A stretch of 64,000 nucleotides of DNA from Cristatella mucedo (lineage: Eukaryota; Bryozoa; Phylactolaemata; Cristatellidae): positions 5,681,001 to 5,745,000 of the forward strand of contig WPIO01000017.1 in NCBI GenBank assembly GCA_009760855.2. The letters run 5' to 3'. Of the stretch, positions 25,197 through 35,700 are shown one piece after another. The position numbers were made by a program, and so were the translations under genes. Numbering within the stretch: the stretch's first letter is position 1; every line of letters begins with the position of its first letter. Under the pieces are notes generated by a model, which saw nothing but the letters and a program-made list of their open reading frames with translations, did no database searches and was not told where the DNA came from.

Positions 25197-25985
25197 GAAG
25201 CTGGCAAAAGACTTAAAGCCCCTGAGCCGCTGCAGCTGGCTATGAATATGTCTGCAAGGCCAGTTTTCAAGTCCCAGAGGTTTGACCGCGGGTCTCCTTT
25301 GCTAACAGAGTTAGGATGGCTGCCGGCCAATCAACGGATATAGAGCAAAGTTCTTATGCTGACCCACAAGGCCTGCCACGGCTTGGCTCCTCCGTACCTA
25401 GCTGAACTGCTGCATCAGCTTCAGCCTCTTCGTACCCTCAGGTCATGTGTGGACAATAAATTAGCTGTTCATACCTCAGCTTAAAGACCGTTGACGACAG
25501 AAGCTTTAGCTCTGCGGGTCCTAGACTGTGGAACTCGCTTCCACAATTCTTAAGCAATAACTAGTCTCTTGCTGCCGACTATGGCTCATCCTTTTCAGCG
25601 GTCCTGAGCTGCTACTTTCATGCTACTCACTACCTCAACTGCTCTCCAGACTCTGCTATGCTTCTCACTTTCTCTTTGTTGCGTGAGATGAAGTCTGTTG
25701 GCTGCCGAATGCGTGCAGAATGCCGCTTAGGCTGTGAGTGGGCTAAACGAGCTGGTTTGGTACAGTGGTTAAGGGGCTCGCCCCGACCAAGGTCTGGCTG
25801 AGGTCGTGCGCTCGAGTCCCGTGGCATATGTTAAGCGCCTGAATACAGATTAGGTTCTCTTGGGACGCTATACAAATTAATTGTATATATAAGTGTAAAT
25901 ATACGAAACTCTACTGTGTAACACCCACATAGTCTTTGTAGCGTTGCGGAGTTACAGACGGAGATACATTACGTTACATTACTTA
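25197..25985 (+). mobile_element. LINE-B inserted into the long LINE-A
   Basis: The plus-strand LINE-B 3' part starts near AGKRLKAPEPLQLAMNM (compare LPKKAIMPLQRTMNM at 60,837). It passes through the SPLLTELGWLP and RLWNSLPQFL equivalents with frameshifts, and ends in a TTACG/TTACA-type tail at about 25,965-25,985. LINE-A coding sequence is continuous across the two borders. A SINE interrupts this LINE-B at 25,744-25,902, so the order is LINE-A, then LINE-B, then SINE. Confidence 0.85.
25744..25902 (+). mobile_element. SINE-1, tRNA-derived, nested in LINE-B
   Basis: The tRNA-like head has a box A match TGGTTAAGGG (25,766-25,775) and a box B match GCTCGAGTCCC (25,810-25,820), the internal RNA polymerase III promoter. 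It is followed by CATATGTTAAGCGCCTGAAT, a hairpin-like 3' end and an AT-rich end. It interrupts the LINE-B 3' part between GAGTGGGCT and GAAACTCTACTG. The 3' end resembles the LINE-A 3' hairpin, which suggests LINE-A mobilised it. It encodes no protein. Confidence 0.82.
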
Positions 25986-27757
25986 AGTCTGCATTCCTAA
26001 TTGGGTCGGAATACAGCTGAAACAAAGCTGGCTCTGTGGAAGGATTAGCTCTAAAACTAGACTAGAACTTACTAGCATTTTTTGAAATTTCAATAGATGA
26101 GTTCAGCTGATCTGCCACGACTTATTCTACTGTATTTGACAGGAACGGTAGAAGAGAGATAGGGCGGAAGTTGCTCAAGTTCTCTTGGTCTAGTGTCGGT
26201 TTCTTGAGTAGTGGCCTGACTAAAACCTTTTTGAAAGGTGCTGGGACATGAACTGAGGCCAATGACATGTTTACTATGTTAGTTACGTATGGATGCAGCC
26301 GAATAATTTATCATAGAAACAGGACATTGGAACTGAAATAGAGTCTAGAGGACTAGTTTTCTTCTCTAATTGTTATCTGAGCTTCATAACGAGGTCACTG
26401 GTGACCTCCTTGAATGTAGAAGTCAATGAGCCGCACGGAATTGAGGGACAGGATTCCAGTGGGGGTTGCTGCCACCGTAGGGAGTGACTCTTTGATCTTG
26501 TCGATCTCGCTGAGAAAGAAGCTAGAAATGAGATCAGCTAGATTATCACAAAGATAATCACTAGATAACGAGCTAATCTGAGAGTGGTTAAGGCGATGGT
26601 TGAACATCGTCGCCAGCGTTTTTGGATAGTGCATCTGTAAATCGAAAATGTTTTATAAAAGTTAGAATTAGCCTTCTCTAGGATCAATTGGTACAATTTA
26701 TCGTAGTCCTAGTTTGACTGCTAATTGACAGTCAGTCCTGATCTCTTGCATGCTTTTTCAAGCTTGCACCTAGTAGACCTAGCTAGTATAATGTCGGAAG
26801 TAAAGCATAGGCCGTCTTCGCGAGGGCCCACAGTGGGCTTAGTCAGAGGGGAGAAATCGTCAAGTATGTCAATTAGTGTCGCGTTGTAGCAATCTGCTAA
26901 TAATGGCAGTTCAGAAGGATCGAGCAGCAAAGGCGAAGCAAATATTCTCGCACGGACAGTATGGATGTTGAGGTTCTTGAATTTTAGCGACTCACAAACG
27001 ATTTTAGATCAGGAGGAGGGCTCACATTGTAGACTGGATGAGATCTGCATAATTTCAGATAAGCAGAATTTGGTAATAATTGGGGATGATAGCGTGCAGT
27101 TTTAGGACAAATTTGGTTGAGTGTGTAACCCTTGATGTGAGTAGGATCATGCACATGAGCCAGACGAGACAATTAGTCAGCGCTCACAATTTAGTGCTGA
27201 AGGCGTCAGATAAGTTATCAAACTGAATGTCAAAATCACTCATAACGAGGAAGGATCAATTTCTTGCACACAGAATCATAATTAGATCAGACAAATATGA
27301 GATCAAGGATGGCTTGGAACCTGGGAAACTATCGACTATAGCCACCGTTGGTAGCTTGATGTCGGGTGAACTCAAAGCAACAGATTCGAAAGACTATGTC
27401 GAGGGGACTGCACACGGTTTGAAATTGAAAGGCGAGCGTGTAACAGTAGCGACTCCTCCTCAAGTTTTGATTGATCTAGCGGTGTGAAAGAAGGATAAGC
27501 CTGTTGGGATTTCATCATTAATGGCCAGATGGTTTACCAATTTCAGCCAGGTTTCAGTAAAGGTGAGCAAGTCGAGGCCTTTTTCAGAAATAAGTTCACT
27601 TATTAATACTAGTTTACTGTACACTAAACGAAGATTTATAAGATAAGTCTTAAGTTGGGATGCCGCACTTACAGAGGGCATGATGACCACTATGTTAGAG
27701 AGATTCACAGCAATGCTTGAAGGAGAACGCCTTGAGCGGTTCGATACAATGCTAGGA

Positions 27758-27831
27758 ATATCAAACGAAAGGGGACTCAGCTCATAGCTTTCCGCCTCAA
27801 ACGAAAGGGGACTCAGCTCATAGCTTTCCGC
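27758..27831 (-). repeat. 37-bp tandem duplication at the LINE-A 5' end
   Basis: The unit TCAAACGAAAGGGGACTCAG plus 17 more bases occurs twice in direct succession, upstream of the nuclease start of the minus-strand LINE-A. Short tandem repeats in 5' untranslated regions are common in non-LTR elements and often carry promoter activity; here that is inference only. Confidence 0.75.
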
Positions 27832-27939
27832 CTAACGAGCAGGCTTTCAGCTCCCGAGCCCCGGATCCCTGCGGCTATAGTGTGCATTTTTGTTAATGCA
27901 TGATTCACGGATCGTAGCAGCAGCAATGACATCTAGTAC

Positions 27940-28460
27940 TTCAAGGTTCTGTCACTCACTTTTAAGTCCCTTCATTCTTTGGCTCTAGCCTAACTATCTG
28001 ATTTTATCCCCCACTAGGCTAAGCATTGTACCACCCGCTTTTCGGAATCCAATTGTTTGCCTGCACCTCATACGAACCTCAAATCCTTTGGAGACTGTGC
28101 ATTGGAGACTGTGCATTTAGGTCGAATGCTCCTAAATCCTGGAACTCACTGCCGACTGGCGTTATGAAATTTCCTGACTTGACCACTTTAAAAAAGCAAA
28201 AGACGCACGTATTTATTACAGAGTTTAGCGGGTACTTTTGATTGGTCCTTTGTGTGCTTTATGCCAAATGACACTGTGCGTGCTGCCCCTAACTATGTTG
28301 ACATACAAACGCTGTGCATAATGTCTCTAATCTTTTTTTCTGGTCAGTGAGCGTGCTACTACTAACCGTTCGATCATGCTTCCTATGCAGCAAAACGTGG
28401 AGTGCTTTGACAGAGAGTTCTCTGCCGAGTGCCATAACAAATGTGTTACTATTATTAAGC
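27940..28460 (+). mobile_element. LINE-A 3' fragment, decayed
   Basis: The C-terminal coding part (SFGDCAFRSNAPKSWNSLPTGV equivalent, 28,026-28,241 frame) contains a small duplication at 28,092-28,115. A diverged 3' untranslated region and hairpin follow at about 28,395-28,445. It ends in ACTATTATT. It is adjacent to the 5' end of the long minus-strand LINE-A, so the two are arranged tail-away. Confidence 0.8.
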
Positions 28461-28673
28461 AGCTGCAGTATGACTACCAAAAGCGCTGAGCATGAAAAAA
28501 CGTCATTCGTTTATCACGCTTCTTCTCTTTTTACTCATGCTATTTAAAATATTATGTTTATTTCTATTTTTCCAGCTCTGCACCTGTCGTGTAGCTCGTC
28601 GGTCGGTAATTCATTGGGTACGTTTGTTTTTCTATCGTCTGTTCTTTTAGGTATACCAGGCAACCGGTCTCCT

Positions 28674-28699
28674 CTCTCTCTCTCTCTCTCTCTCGCTCT

Positions 28700-28749
<50 letters not shown>

Positions 28750-28808
28750 CTCTCTCTCTTTCCCCCTCTCTTCCTCTCTCTTTTTCTCTTTCTCTCTCTA
28801 TCTATCTC

Positions 28809-28849
<41 letters not shown>

Positions 28850-29130
28850 AGTCTTTGAGTCTCTTTCATTGTCTCCCCTGTCGGCCTCTATCTCTAGTTC
28901 TTTGTTTCTTGCTTTCTCTCTCTCTCTCTCTTCTCTCTCTCTCTTCTCTCACTCTCCTCTCTCTCTCTTTTCTCTTTCTCTCCCGTATCTCTCTTTCTCT
29001 TTCCCTAACTCTCTCTTTCTCTCCCTCTCTCGTTCTCTTTCTCTCTCTCCTTCCATCTCTCTTTCTCTCTCTTTCTCTCTCTCTCGTTCTATTTCTCTCG
29101 TCTCTCTGTCTCTCTTTCCTATTCCCACTC
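28674..29130. repeat. Long (TC)n-rich low-complexity tract
   Basis: Nearly pure CT repeats at 28,674-28,850, then imperfect TC/TTTC units at 28,910-29,130. Ser/Leu-rich and Arg/Glu-rich apparent proteins on the two strands are artefacts of the repeat. Confidence 0.96.
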
Positions 29131-30599
29131 AATGTGATCGACTTTGCATGTATCATTCAGGAAATTGGAAGGAAGTAATGTGCTCACCAATAATTGGATG
29201 TCGTCAAGCCGTGACTGGACTTTCGATGCCGCTCTTTACTGTGTCACGCACGTCAGCAAGCGCCTAACCTGTGCGTCCGTTATTTAGCAGCGTGACGTTC
29301 CTGAGTTCGAAGCTAGGATCATCCAGGTAGCTCACGAAGGGCTGGTAGTGCATTGGAACCGCCTTACTCGGCCTCAGCCACACGGGTGACTGGTTCGGTC
29401 CGCCACACGTTGGATAACCAACATTCCATCGCTGAGGTGGAAGCGAGCCTACAAGTGCAAGTCTGAATGTCGATACAATCTTCGGCCGCGAGCCTCAGCC
29501 AAAGATTTTATTAGTTCTGTAAGCGTACTGCATGTCAGTAGCAATGCGATGTAGCCCGGTGTTCGCAGCGGTGGATATATCAGCAAAGTGTAAAGCACTT
29601 CAGCGAAAAGCCAGCTTGCAAACAATGCCTATCCTGCCTCTCGAGCATGCTAACTACTATACCTTCGGCTCCGTCGTAAGACCAGTTCACAGCCTCTACA
29701 AAAAAGCCCGTTGGAGAAATTATTAGCAAAAAAGGCATAAGCTGAGCCTCGCGATCCCAGTCCCCACAGAGGGTCAAGGCGAGAAAACTGTGGGTCTCGG
29801 TCCGAGATTTCGAGTACCCGTGTCGGAAGAAACTGAAAAAGCATTCAGCATGGCCCCACTATCTCCTGCCGACGCTGGCAGCCATAGTTTTGAGGCTAGT
29901 GATGCATCTTCTTTCAAAGCGCTTCAGCAGAGCTACAACGATGTGGCTACTTTTCGCAGCCAAGCCTAGGCCGTGTAGTTTAACATAGTAAGCTATACAT
30001 AACTTGTGTAAAGAATAAAGACAGTCAAGTTACCTGAATCGGTGCCCACTGCTGTCAAAATTAGAAGAGACAGTATCTTCAATCCTCTGCTTGTATCCAT
30101 CTGAAGCGATGACAAGTAAAGTGAACAAGAAATGCGACTATAAATACGCCTTGGACTTTTTTGAAGACACTTTTGACGCCAAAAATGTATTGTTATCTTT
30201 CGTATGTTTCTATAGTGTAGAGCAAAAACATTCAAGAGCAATATGCAGAAGCTCTATTAGTATCTCGGCCCTGTCTGTGAGCTTCCAAGCAGCGTCGCAA
30301 CTGCTTTGTGGGTATGCACATAGCAATGCATTCGGACATTGTACATGCAAAGTATCGCCAAGTCAGTGACGCCAGTGCTTCAATGCTTGCATTGCTTGTT
30401 GGTACATTTAATTCAAATACCAGAGAAAATGTACGCAATGTTTTCAAGTTGCGATACACCAGCAGCATTCAGCAACTGATCTCAAGCTTGAGTTAGAATA
30501 GCAAGCAATAGAAAACACCCGCTCGAAGACACATTGGCCTTGTGAAAATCGTTCAAGAACTGACCACTAAAAAAAAAAGAAAAATTCTAGCTGAATTAA
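29131..30599. other. No recognisable gene
   Basis: Moderately GC sequence at 29,200-29,980, then AT-rich. Opposing frames at 30,091-30,369 (+) and 30,232-30,468 (-) overlap and neither shows a known motif. A stretch near 29,300-29,420 has TTCGAA-type words that resemble a decayed tRNA-like region, but not enough to call. Confidence 0.4.
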
Positions 30600-30614
30600 C
30601 AGCCTCTTTTTGTA

Positions 30615-30765
30615 TAGCGACAAGAGAGTCTTTACGGCTATCACCACCGCTTGCAGTGGCGATAAATAATCGCCCACCGCAGGAATCGAACCCACGACCT
30701 CGGGACCGAGGTCGTGAAAGCAACCGCCTTACCTAGTGTGCCATCACGGCTCACACTAGACTTGC
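30615..30765 (-). mobile_element. SINE-2, second tRNA-derived family
   Basis: On the minus strand TGGCACACTAGGTAAGGCGG (box A region) is followed by ACGACCTCGGTCCCGAGGTCG and GGGTTCGATTCC, a very good box B, then GCGGTGGGCGAT and CACTGCAAGCGGTGGTGATA. The core recurs at 32,340-32,425 (-) and in both IR2 arms (41,290-41,372 +, 49,818-49,900 -). A palindromic ACCTCGG/CCGAGGT lies in the head. It could be mistaken for a tRNA gene, but the cloverleaf is not convincing. Confidence 0.65.
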
Positions 30766-31394
30766 ACCACCCAATCTGAGGAGCTACGGTACTTCTCCAA
30801 AATTTGGGCAGCCTATGGATACAAGGTCACTGTCAATAATCGTATGAGTCCGTTGTCTGTACTTCAGCCTCCAGCTAATTGACCCTGCCATGCATTCTTC
30901 GGGCTTTTTCAACCTGACGAGGAAATTCGTTCGGCTTGGACTTCGTCTATACCTTGTATGTGGGAGCTCTGCTAGCGATCAACTTGCCAAGTGATCTCAA
31001 CTGCAATCTCAACTCGATCCCACAGCAATCCCACAGCGTCTATTAAGCTTCCTTCGACATGTTGATTGCAGCCATGGTGAATGACAAATTAACAGTGACA
31101 ATGCAAGATTCGGAGACTTTCTGATGGCAAAAGCTTTCCCTGCTCTTACTCACCTTACCACTCATTGAGTTCGTATGTTCCCATTATTGCTTTGCTATTG
31201 TCGATCACATGCATTCGCGGTTCCGACTGATTCTGGCAGGTTTTATGAACATGATAAATCCCGTAGGAAATCCAGCTGTAGCAATCGATGGAGTTGGCGC
31301 TCATGTTCAATAATACTATCTTTGTCGCTCGCACTCAATCGATCCGGTGAATCACTCTAACTTGATGGTCATCGGGCATGCCATAGCCAATGTG
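30766..31394. other. No recognisable gene
   Basis: Mixed-composition sequence without LINE motifs. Short frames only (for example 31,175-31,360), none recognised. Confidence 0.45.
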
Positions 31395-31395
31395 C

Positions 31396-31427
<32 letters not shown>

Positions 31428-31540
31428 CATTTGATAAAGTGCCCTCATAGTACTTAATCTATTTCTAGGTGCTTTACATTTGCTGCAAAGGAAGCACGAT
31501 CGATGGTTATTGGTAGCATGCTCACTAAACAGCAGCGAGA
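31395..31540 (-). mobile_element. LINE-A 3' tail
   Basis: (AAT)n at 31,397-31,426 is followed by the complement of the 3' hairpin (AAAGTGCCCTCATAGTACTT ... GGTGCTTTACATTTGCTGCA). It is a short minus-strand insertion with no coding part. Confidence 0.85.
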
Positions 31541-31544
31541 CCCT

Positions 31545-31700
31545 TAAAATGCAGGAAACCCTTCTTAACGACGCCCTTGATCCATTTACTTTCACGGCGA
31601 CCCGGCTGAAACGGACTGGCTGCCAGACCGCAACCTATGCAGACCCTAAAGGCTTTCCTTTCTTTCATAACTCCCCATCAATCAAGCTGTTTGAACTGCC
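31545..31700 (+). mobile_element. LINE-A endonuclease scrap
   Basis: The plus-strand frame encodes LLNDALDPFTFTATRLK and then PKGFPFFHNSPSIK, matching the start of the APE-type endonuclease seen in the long LINE-A (LDLLTFTETWLK and PTGLSFFHTARSIK). It lies in opposite orientation next to the preceding 3' tail, so it is a rearranged or independent fragment. Confidence 0.65.
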
Positions 31701-32335
31701 AATTTGCCTGTTCTTCGCTCAATTTCAAACCGCTTTCAGTCTCGTCATAGCAGTTTTGTAGTCTCTTATTTAGTGCCTCCCTGACAGTGCCCAGGCGTGC
31801 GAAAGCATACAAAAGATTAGGACTGGTAGTCCATCGAGTTGCATACGAGGGCTGCTGTGGATCATATCAGTTTTTCCTTATTAAGGCCTAGTCCAGCTAC
31901 TTTTAAACAAGTCATAAGAACCACGGATACAAAATCAAAATAAACTTACATCAACCATCAGCCCTCTCCTTATCCAATCTGAAATCCGCACTTTTCTAAG
32001 TCATCATTGCAGAGATCTTTGCTATCAAAATGCATCACTTGTTTATAAGATGTATAAGTAAAATCAGATAGTCCATACCTAAATCGAATTTCCCACTTGA
32101 CTGCTCCCCCTCTTGGTAATGTCCTCACTGGATTGTTGTTCCTCGTTTGATACATATGGTCATCAATTAGTGTCAGTAATATTGCCTAACCATGGCTAGC
32201 ACATCACGGCAATTTCATTGGAAAATTTAAGAGTATTGCTGCAATCGTCAACCCTATTCCAACGAGCCTCTAATAAGATACGGGGTTCCGCATGAATGTA
32301 AAAGGTTATCTTATTCAACCACCTCGTGTGTACAC
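31701..32335. other. No recognisable gene
   Basis: AT-rich sequence without an assignable element. The 61-codon frame at 31,970-32,155 (-) has no known motif. Confidence 0.45.
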
Positions 32336-32339
32336 AAGA

Positions 32340-32425
32340 GCCTTAACTGCTGTCACTGCCGCTTGCTGTTCGCAATGAAGGATCACCCACCGTAGAGCTC
32401 TAACCCATTACCTTGGTTTGGGAGA
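32340..32425 (-). mobile_element. SINE-2 fragment
   Basis: CTGCCGCTTGCTGTTCGCAA and then GGATCACCCACCGTAGAGCT followed by CTAACCCATTACCTTGG correspond, on the minus strand, to the SINE-2 box B region and the CGGTGGGTGATCC core. Box B has decayed (GGGTTAGAGCT). Confidence 0.55.
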
Positions 32426-32605
32426 GTGAGCATCCTCCTTCCGGGCTGAGATCCAGGGCGTGTGCCTGGTACGTGTGCTTGGTACATACGCAATAAGGTG
32501 CATATTTCTGGTATACCTCTCTGAAACTAGAGTTGCCTGTCATTAATATTGCAGGTGCCAGATGACACCGCTTCTCGCGACCGACATTTGCCGAAATCAA
32601 ACAGC

Positions 32606-32880
32606 GGGTTGAATTTAATAATTTTCCCAATTACTTTTGGGTCCCTTCCTTTTCTTGCTCCAGCATACCTCTCCAAACTGCTTCCTGATGATGCAAGGCG
32701 TCGCACTATCCTCGCTTGTGACTCAAGTCACGTAGCTGGGCCTCTGAAAAAAACCTTAAATCCTTGGGAAGCCGCGCCTGTAGTTGATATGTTACCATAG
32801 AGCGTGGACCTTATTCCCGTCCGGCGCCACGACATTCCCTGACATGAGAGCCTTTAAAGAAGCTGTTAATGCTCGTGGTC
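32606..32880 (+). mobile_element. Decayed LINE C-terminal fragment
   Basis: The translated plus strand (frame 32,549-32,800) contains FGSLPFLAPAYLSKLLPDDARRRT and then KKTLNPWEAAP, recognisable as the LSLTFRSLHSMAPAYL / RTTR / LKSFGD block of LINE-A or a relative. Divergence is high and no tail is seen. Confidence 0.6.
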
Positions 32881-33044
32881 CGTAAAACATTTATATATAT
32901 ACAGAGGCGTCGGGCTAAGAATCCAAGTATCTCCGCCGTATTCTCTAGACGAATACTTAAATTCAGTTTTGGCTTTGCTACTGATGAAAGCCAGTAAGAG
33001 CAATTAGATGGCGAGAAATATTTAAGGTTTATCCACAAGTCTGG

Positions 33045-33165
33045 TTTGGTTTGTCTTAAGGCTAAGATGCTCACCTTTGATAGGCGAGGTCGTGAGTGGC
33101 CCGTAAAACGAACCGGGATAGAGATTTAGTACTATTAGGGTGCTATGCAAATAAAATTTAATTTT
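33045..33165 (+). mobile_element. Decayed SINE-1
   Basis: TGTCTTAAGGCTAAGATGCT resembles the box A side and GGCGAGGTCGTGAGTGGCCC the middle of SINE-1. GAGATTTAGTACTATTAGGG followed by TGCTATGCAAATAAAATT resembles its 3' end. Box B is destroyed. Confidence 0.5.
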
Positions 33166-33299
33166 TGAAAGTCTCCTGAGGTCTTCCCTTGAGATATGAG
33201 TCACCTTTTTTGATGCATGTATGAGACTATATGCTTGTACTATATATTTTTTATCCGACAACATCTCTTCTGCTACCAACTTTAAATTGCACACCTACT

Positions 33300-33412
33300 T
33301 ATTCACTCGCTACTTCCATACTATTCACTAGCTCGACTTCCCCCCTGACTCAAAACTAGGCTTTTGATTTTGTCTTTGCTGGATGAGACGAAGTCTGTTG
33401 CCTACCGTAACA
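33300..33412 (+). mobile_element. LINE-B scrap
   Basis: CTACTTCCATACTATTCACT, TGTCTTTGCTGGATGAGACG and AAGTCTGTTGCCTACCG match the LINE-B YFYATHYLNCSP ... LLRETKSVGYR region, with the middle decayed. Confidence 0.65.
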
Positions 33413-33497
33413 CACTATTGCCCGGTTTTCCTTCTTCCTTTTTGTCAAATTTCAGGAAAGTTCAAACCGGGCTTCAAGCGGTAGCCTTCTATTGAAA

Positions 33498-33508
33498 CCT
33501 CTCTCTCT

Positions 33509-33605
<97 letters not shown>

Positions 33606-33612
33606 TCTCCGT
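33498..33612. repeat. (TC)n microsatellite
   Basis: Almost uninterrupted CT repeats with a short C run at the left edge and one ATCT interruption. Confidence 0.97.
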
Positions 33613-33719
33613 GTAACCAGTGACATAATGTGCAGCACGACTGACTGTCCATCAACAGGCTCACGGGGACTACTGTAGATTGTACCACTCTATTATAGCA
33701 GTGGAAAAGTCTAGCTTCT

Positions 33720-35300
33720 ATAAATACACTGTTGAATCACAGATATACAATCCTAAAATGGTGATGTCGACGACCAGCCGTCAACTTACCCGTTCCCAGG
33801 TAGGCTCCTTACCAAATGATCTCTGTGATGATCTAGGGGATCGATTCTGCAGCTTCTTTTTCAAGAAGATATACGAGATCAGGGGGCCCGTCCCTAAGAT
33901 GGCAGCATGCCCCCTGGAATGTTGTTCCTCAATTATACTTAGCACCTCAATGTCTACACTCAAGCAGGTCACTAGTCACCTCGTACTGAAGTTCCTATAT
34001 CTATAAAAAAAACTAGTTCTTTGGATCCTATTGCCACTGTCCTTCGTCTACGATGCACTGATCAGCTGCTGCCATGCATAACGAACATCATCACTCTGTT
34101 ATTAGCCTCAGGTCATGTCTCAGCACCTTTCAAAAAGGCTGTAGACTTGCCACTACTCAAGAAAGTGACACTAGACCAAGAGAACGTGAGCAACTACCAC
34201 CCAGTCTCCCTTCTACCATTCCTATCAAAGACACTGGAACGAGTCGTGGCAGACCAGCTGAACTTACAAATTGAAATTACAAACCTTCCTTGTAAGTTCC
34301 TGTTTGATTTTAGAGCAAATCACTTCATTGTCTCAGCCCTGCTTGGGGTCCACATTGATCTACTTATAAAGCATACATAGGTACTGCTTGTTTTGCTCAA
34401 TCTTTCGACAGCTTTTGAAACTATCTATCACCAAGTCCTTCTTGAATGCCTCCCATATCGCCTGGGAGTCTCTGGCACTTTTCCTCAATGGTTCATCTCC
34501 TATCTCAGTCGTAGACTCCAGAGTGTTGATGTCAATGGACAAAAATCATTCGAGGTACCCCTGAAATATGGAGTACCTCAGGGCTCCGTGCATGGTCTGG
34601 TTCTTTAAACGGTTTATACTCTCCCTCTTGCCGATATGATTGCCAAGCACAATTTAGGCTTTCACTTTTGTGCGGACAAAACTAAATGGCACCTTTGCTT
34701 TGATCTCTAAACAACGCGCCAGCACGTCGAATTCTCTCAACTCCTTGGCTGCTTGTATTGATGACATAAGCACATGGATGACAAATCTTCCTAAATTGAA
34801 TGATGATAAAACCAACTTACTAGCTATGGGTAAACCAAGTGCGATTCAGAAATTAGAAAGGCTAACCCTCTAAATCGGCTCTTTTAGAAAACCTTCTGTA
34901 AAATATGTGCAAAATCGAGGTGTCATGTCCCAAAATGAAATTTATTGGACGACCATATTAGCTCCACACTTTCAAGTCTGCCTACTTCCAGCTGAATAAA
35001 ATTGCTGAACTTTGAGAATTTTAGACAGGGATACCGAACCTAAGTTGGTCAATGCCTTTGTGACATTCCGTCTTGACTTCAGTAACTCGCTGCTTGCTGG
35101 CCTACCGGTCCGTGCAATCAGGTGCTTACAGCTGGAGCAAAGCTTTGCAGCTAGGCTTGTCTGTCACGAGCTTCATAGTTGCCACATCACACCACTTCTC
35201 GCCGACATGCACTTTCTCCCAGTCAAACAAGGCATTGACTTCATAGTTTCGTCACTCACTTTTAGGTATTTTCTTTCTTTGGCTCCAGCCTACCAATCAA
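33720..35300 (+). mobile_element. LINE-A internal copy, linker to C-terminal domain
   Basis: Frames in order: LTRSQVGSLPNDLCDDLGDRFCSFFF (33,788-33,866, linker before RT); LRLRCTDQLLPCITNIITLLLASGHVSAPFKKAV and SLLPFLSKTLERVVADQL (34,021-34,270); NLSTAFETIYHQVLL (34,397-34,440), equivalent to DLSAAFDTIDH, with the first catalytic Asp replaced by Asn; PQGSVHG at 34,576-34,596; a decayed catalytic box near 34,665 (CADKTKW); and the C-terminal part 35,012-35,300. Several frameshifts are present. The 3' end is missing; it runs into LINE-B sequence at about 35,300-35,320. Confidence 0.85.
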
Positions 35301-35319
35301 CTCCCAGCACTCATAGCCT

Positions 35320-35700
35320 AGCCGGCTTTCTGTCGGCATTCGGTATTCAGCAGACCTAATCTCAAGCAACAAAAAGAAAGTTAGAAGCATAGCTGAGTCA
35401 GAAGAGACAGGACAAAGGAGCTAGTTAAGTTTTTTGCAAGCCACTGTGGACGACGGATCCCGATCTTAAATGGAGACCGGATGTACTGGCTAGCTGTGGA
35501 ATCAGTCTTATTAACAAATCTTTCAAAATTTAGGCAACTGTCAAATACGATGCCTAAATTCCGAGCATATTGTGAACGTCGCACAGTGGCATTATCTATT
35601 GGAAGGACAAATTCGTCTTGTCCAGCCACACGCTTGGGTTGTCCTGTGACCAGCAGATCCGTTCCATCGTCGTTTCGTTTAAGGAAATTTGAGGACATTC
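35320..35700 (-). mobile_element. LINE-B fragment with internal deletion
   Basis: On the minus strand the region encodes NFLKRNDDGTDLLVTGQPKR and YARNLGIVFDSCLNFERFVN (frame 35,381-35,698), the part just after the RT catalytic box. It joins directly to the LINE-B 3' region (GGCTTTCTGTCGGCATTCGG at 35,323). The intervening C-terminal domain is deleted. Confidence 0.7.

Larger units (their letters stand above)
23718..27880 (-). mobile_element. LINE-A, nearly full-length, with nested LINE-B and SINE
   Basis: On the minus strand, from 5' to 3': a 5' region with a 37-bp duplication (27,758-27,831); an endonuclease start (27,460-27,708, containing LDLLTFTETWLK, typical of APE-type nucleases); a later nuclease part (26,984-27,172); a linker (26,721-26,930, LARSTRCKLEKA); RT N-terminal parts (26,060-26,634); LDLSPACDTIDHRVLL (about 25,118-25,190); the catalytic FYADDTQLYL at 24,877-24,906; the C-terminal domain (24,253-24,795); and a 3' tail with AAT-type repeats at 23,718-23,735. 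Stops and frameshifts are frequent. Two later insertions interrupt it: LINE-B at 25,197-25,985 and AT repeats at about 24,155-24,245. Without these it is about 3.3 kb, near full length for CR1/L2 ORF2. Confidence 0.85.

Noticed and set aside
28554-29267. Ser/Leu-rich and Arg/Glu-rich frames near the TC tract
   Set aside because: Low-complexity artefacts; hydrophobic or charged character follows from the dinucleotide repeat.
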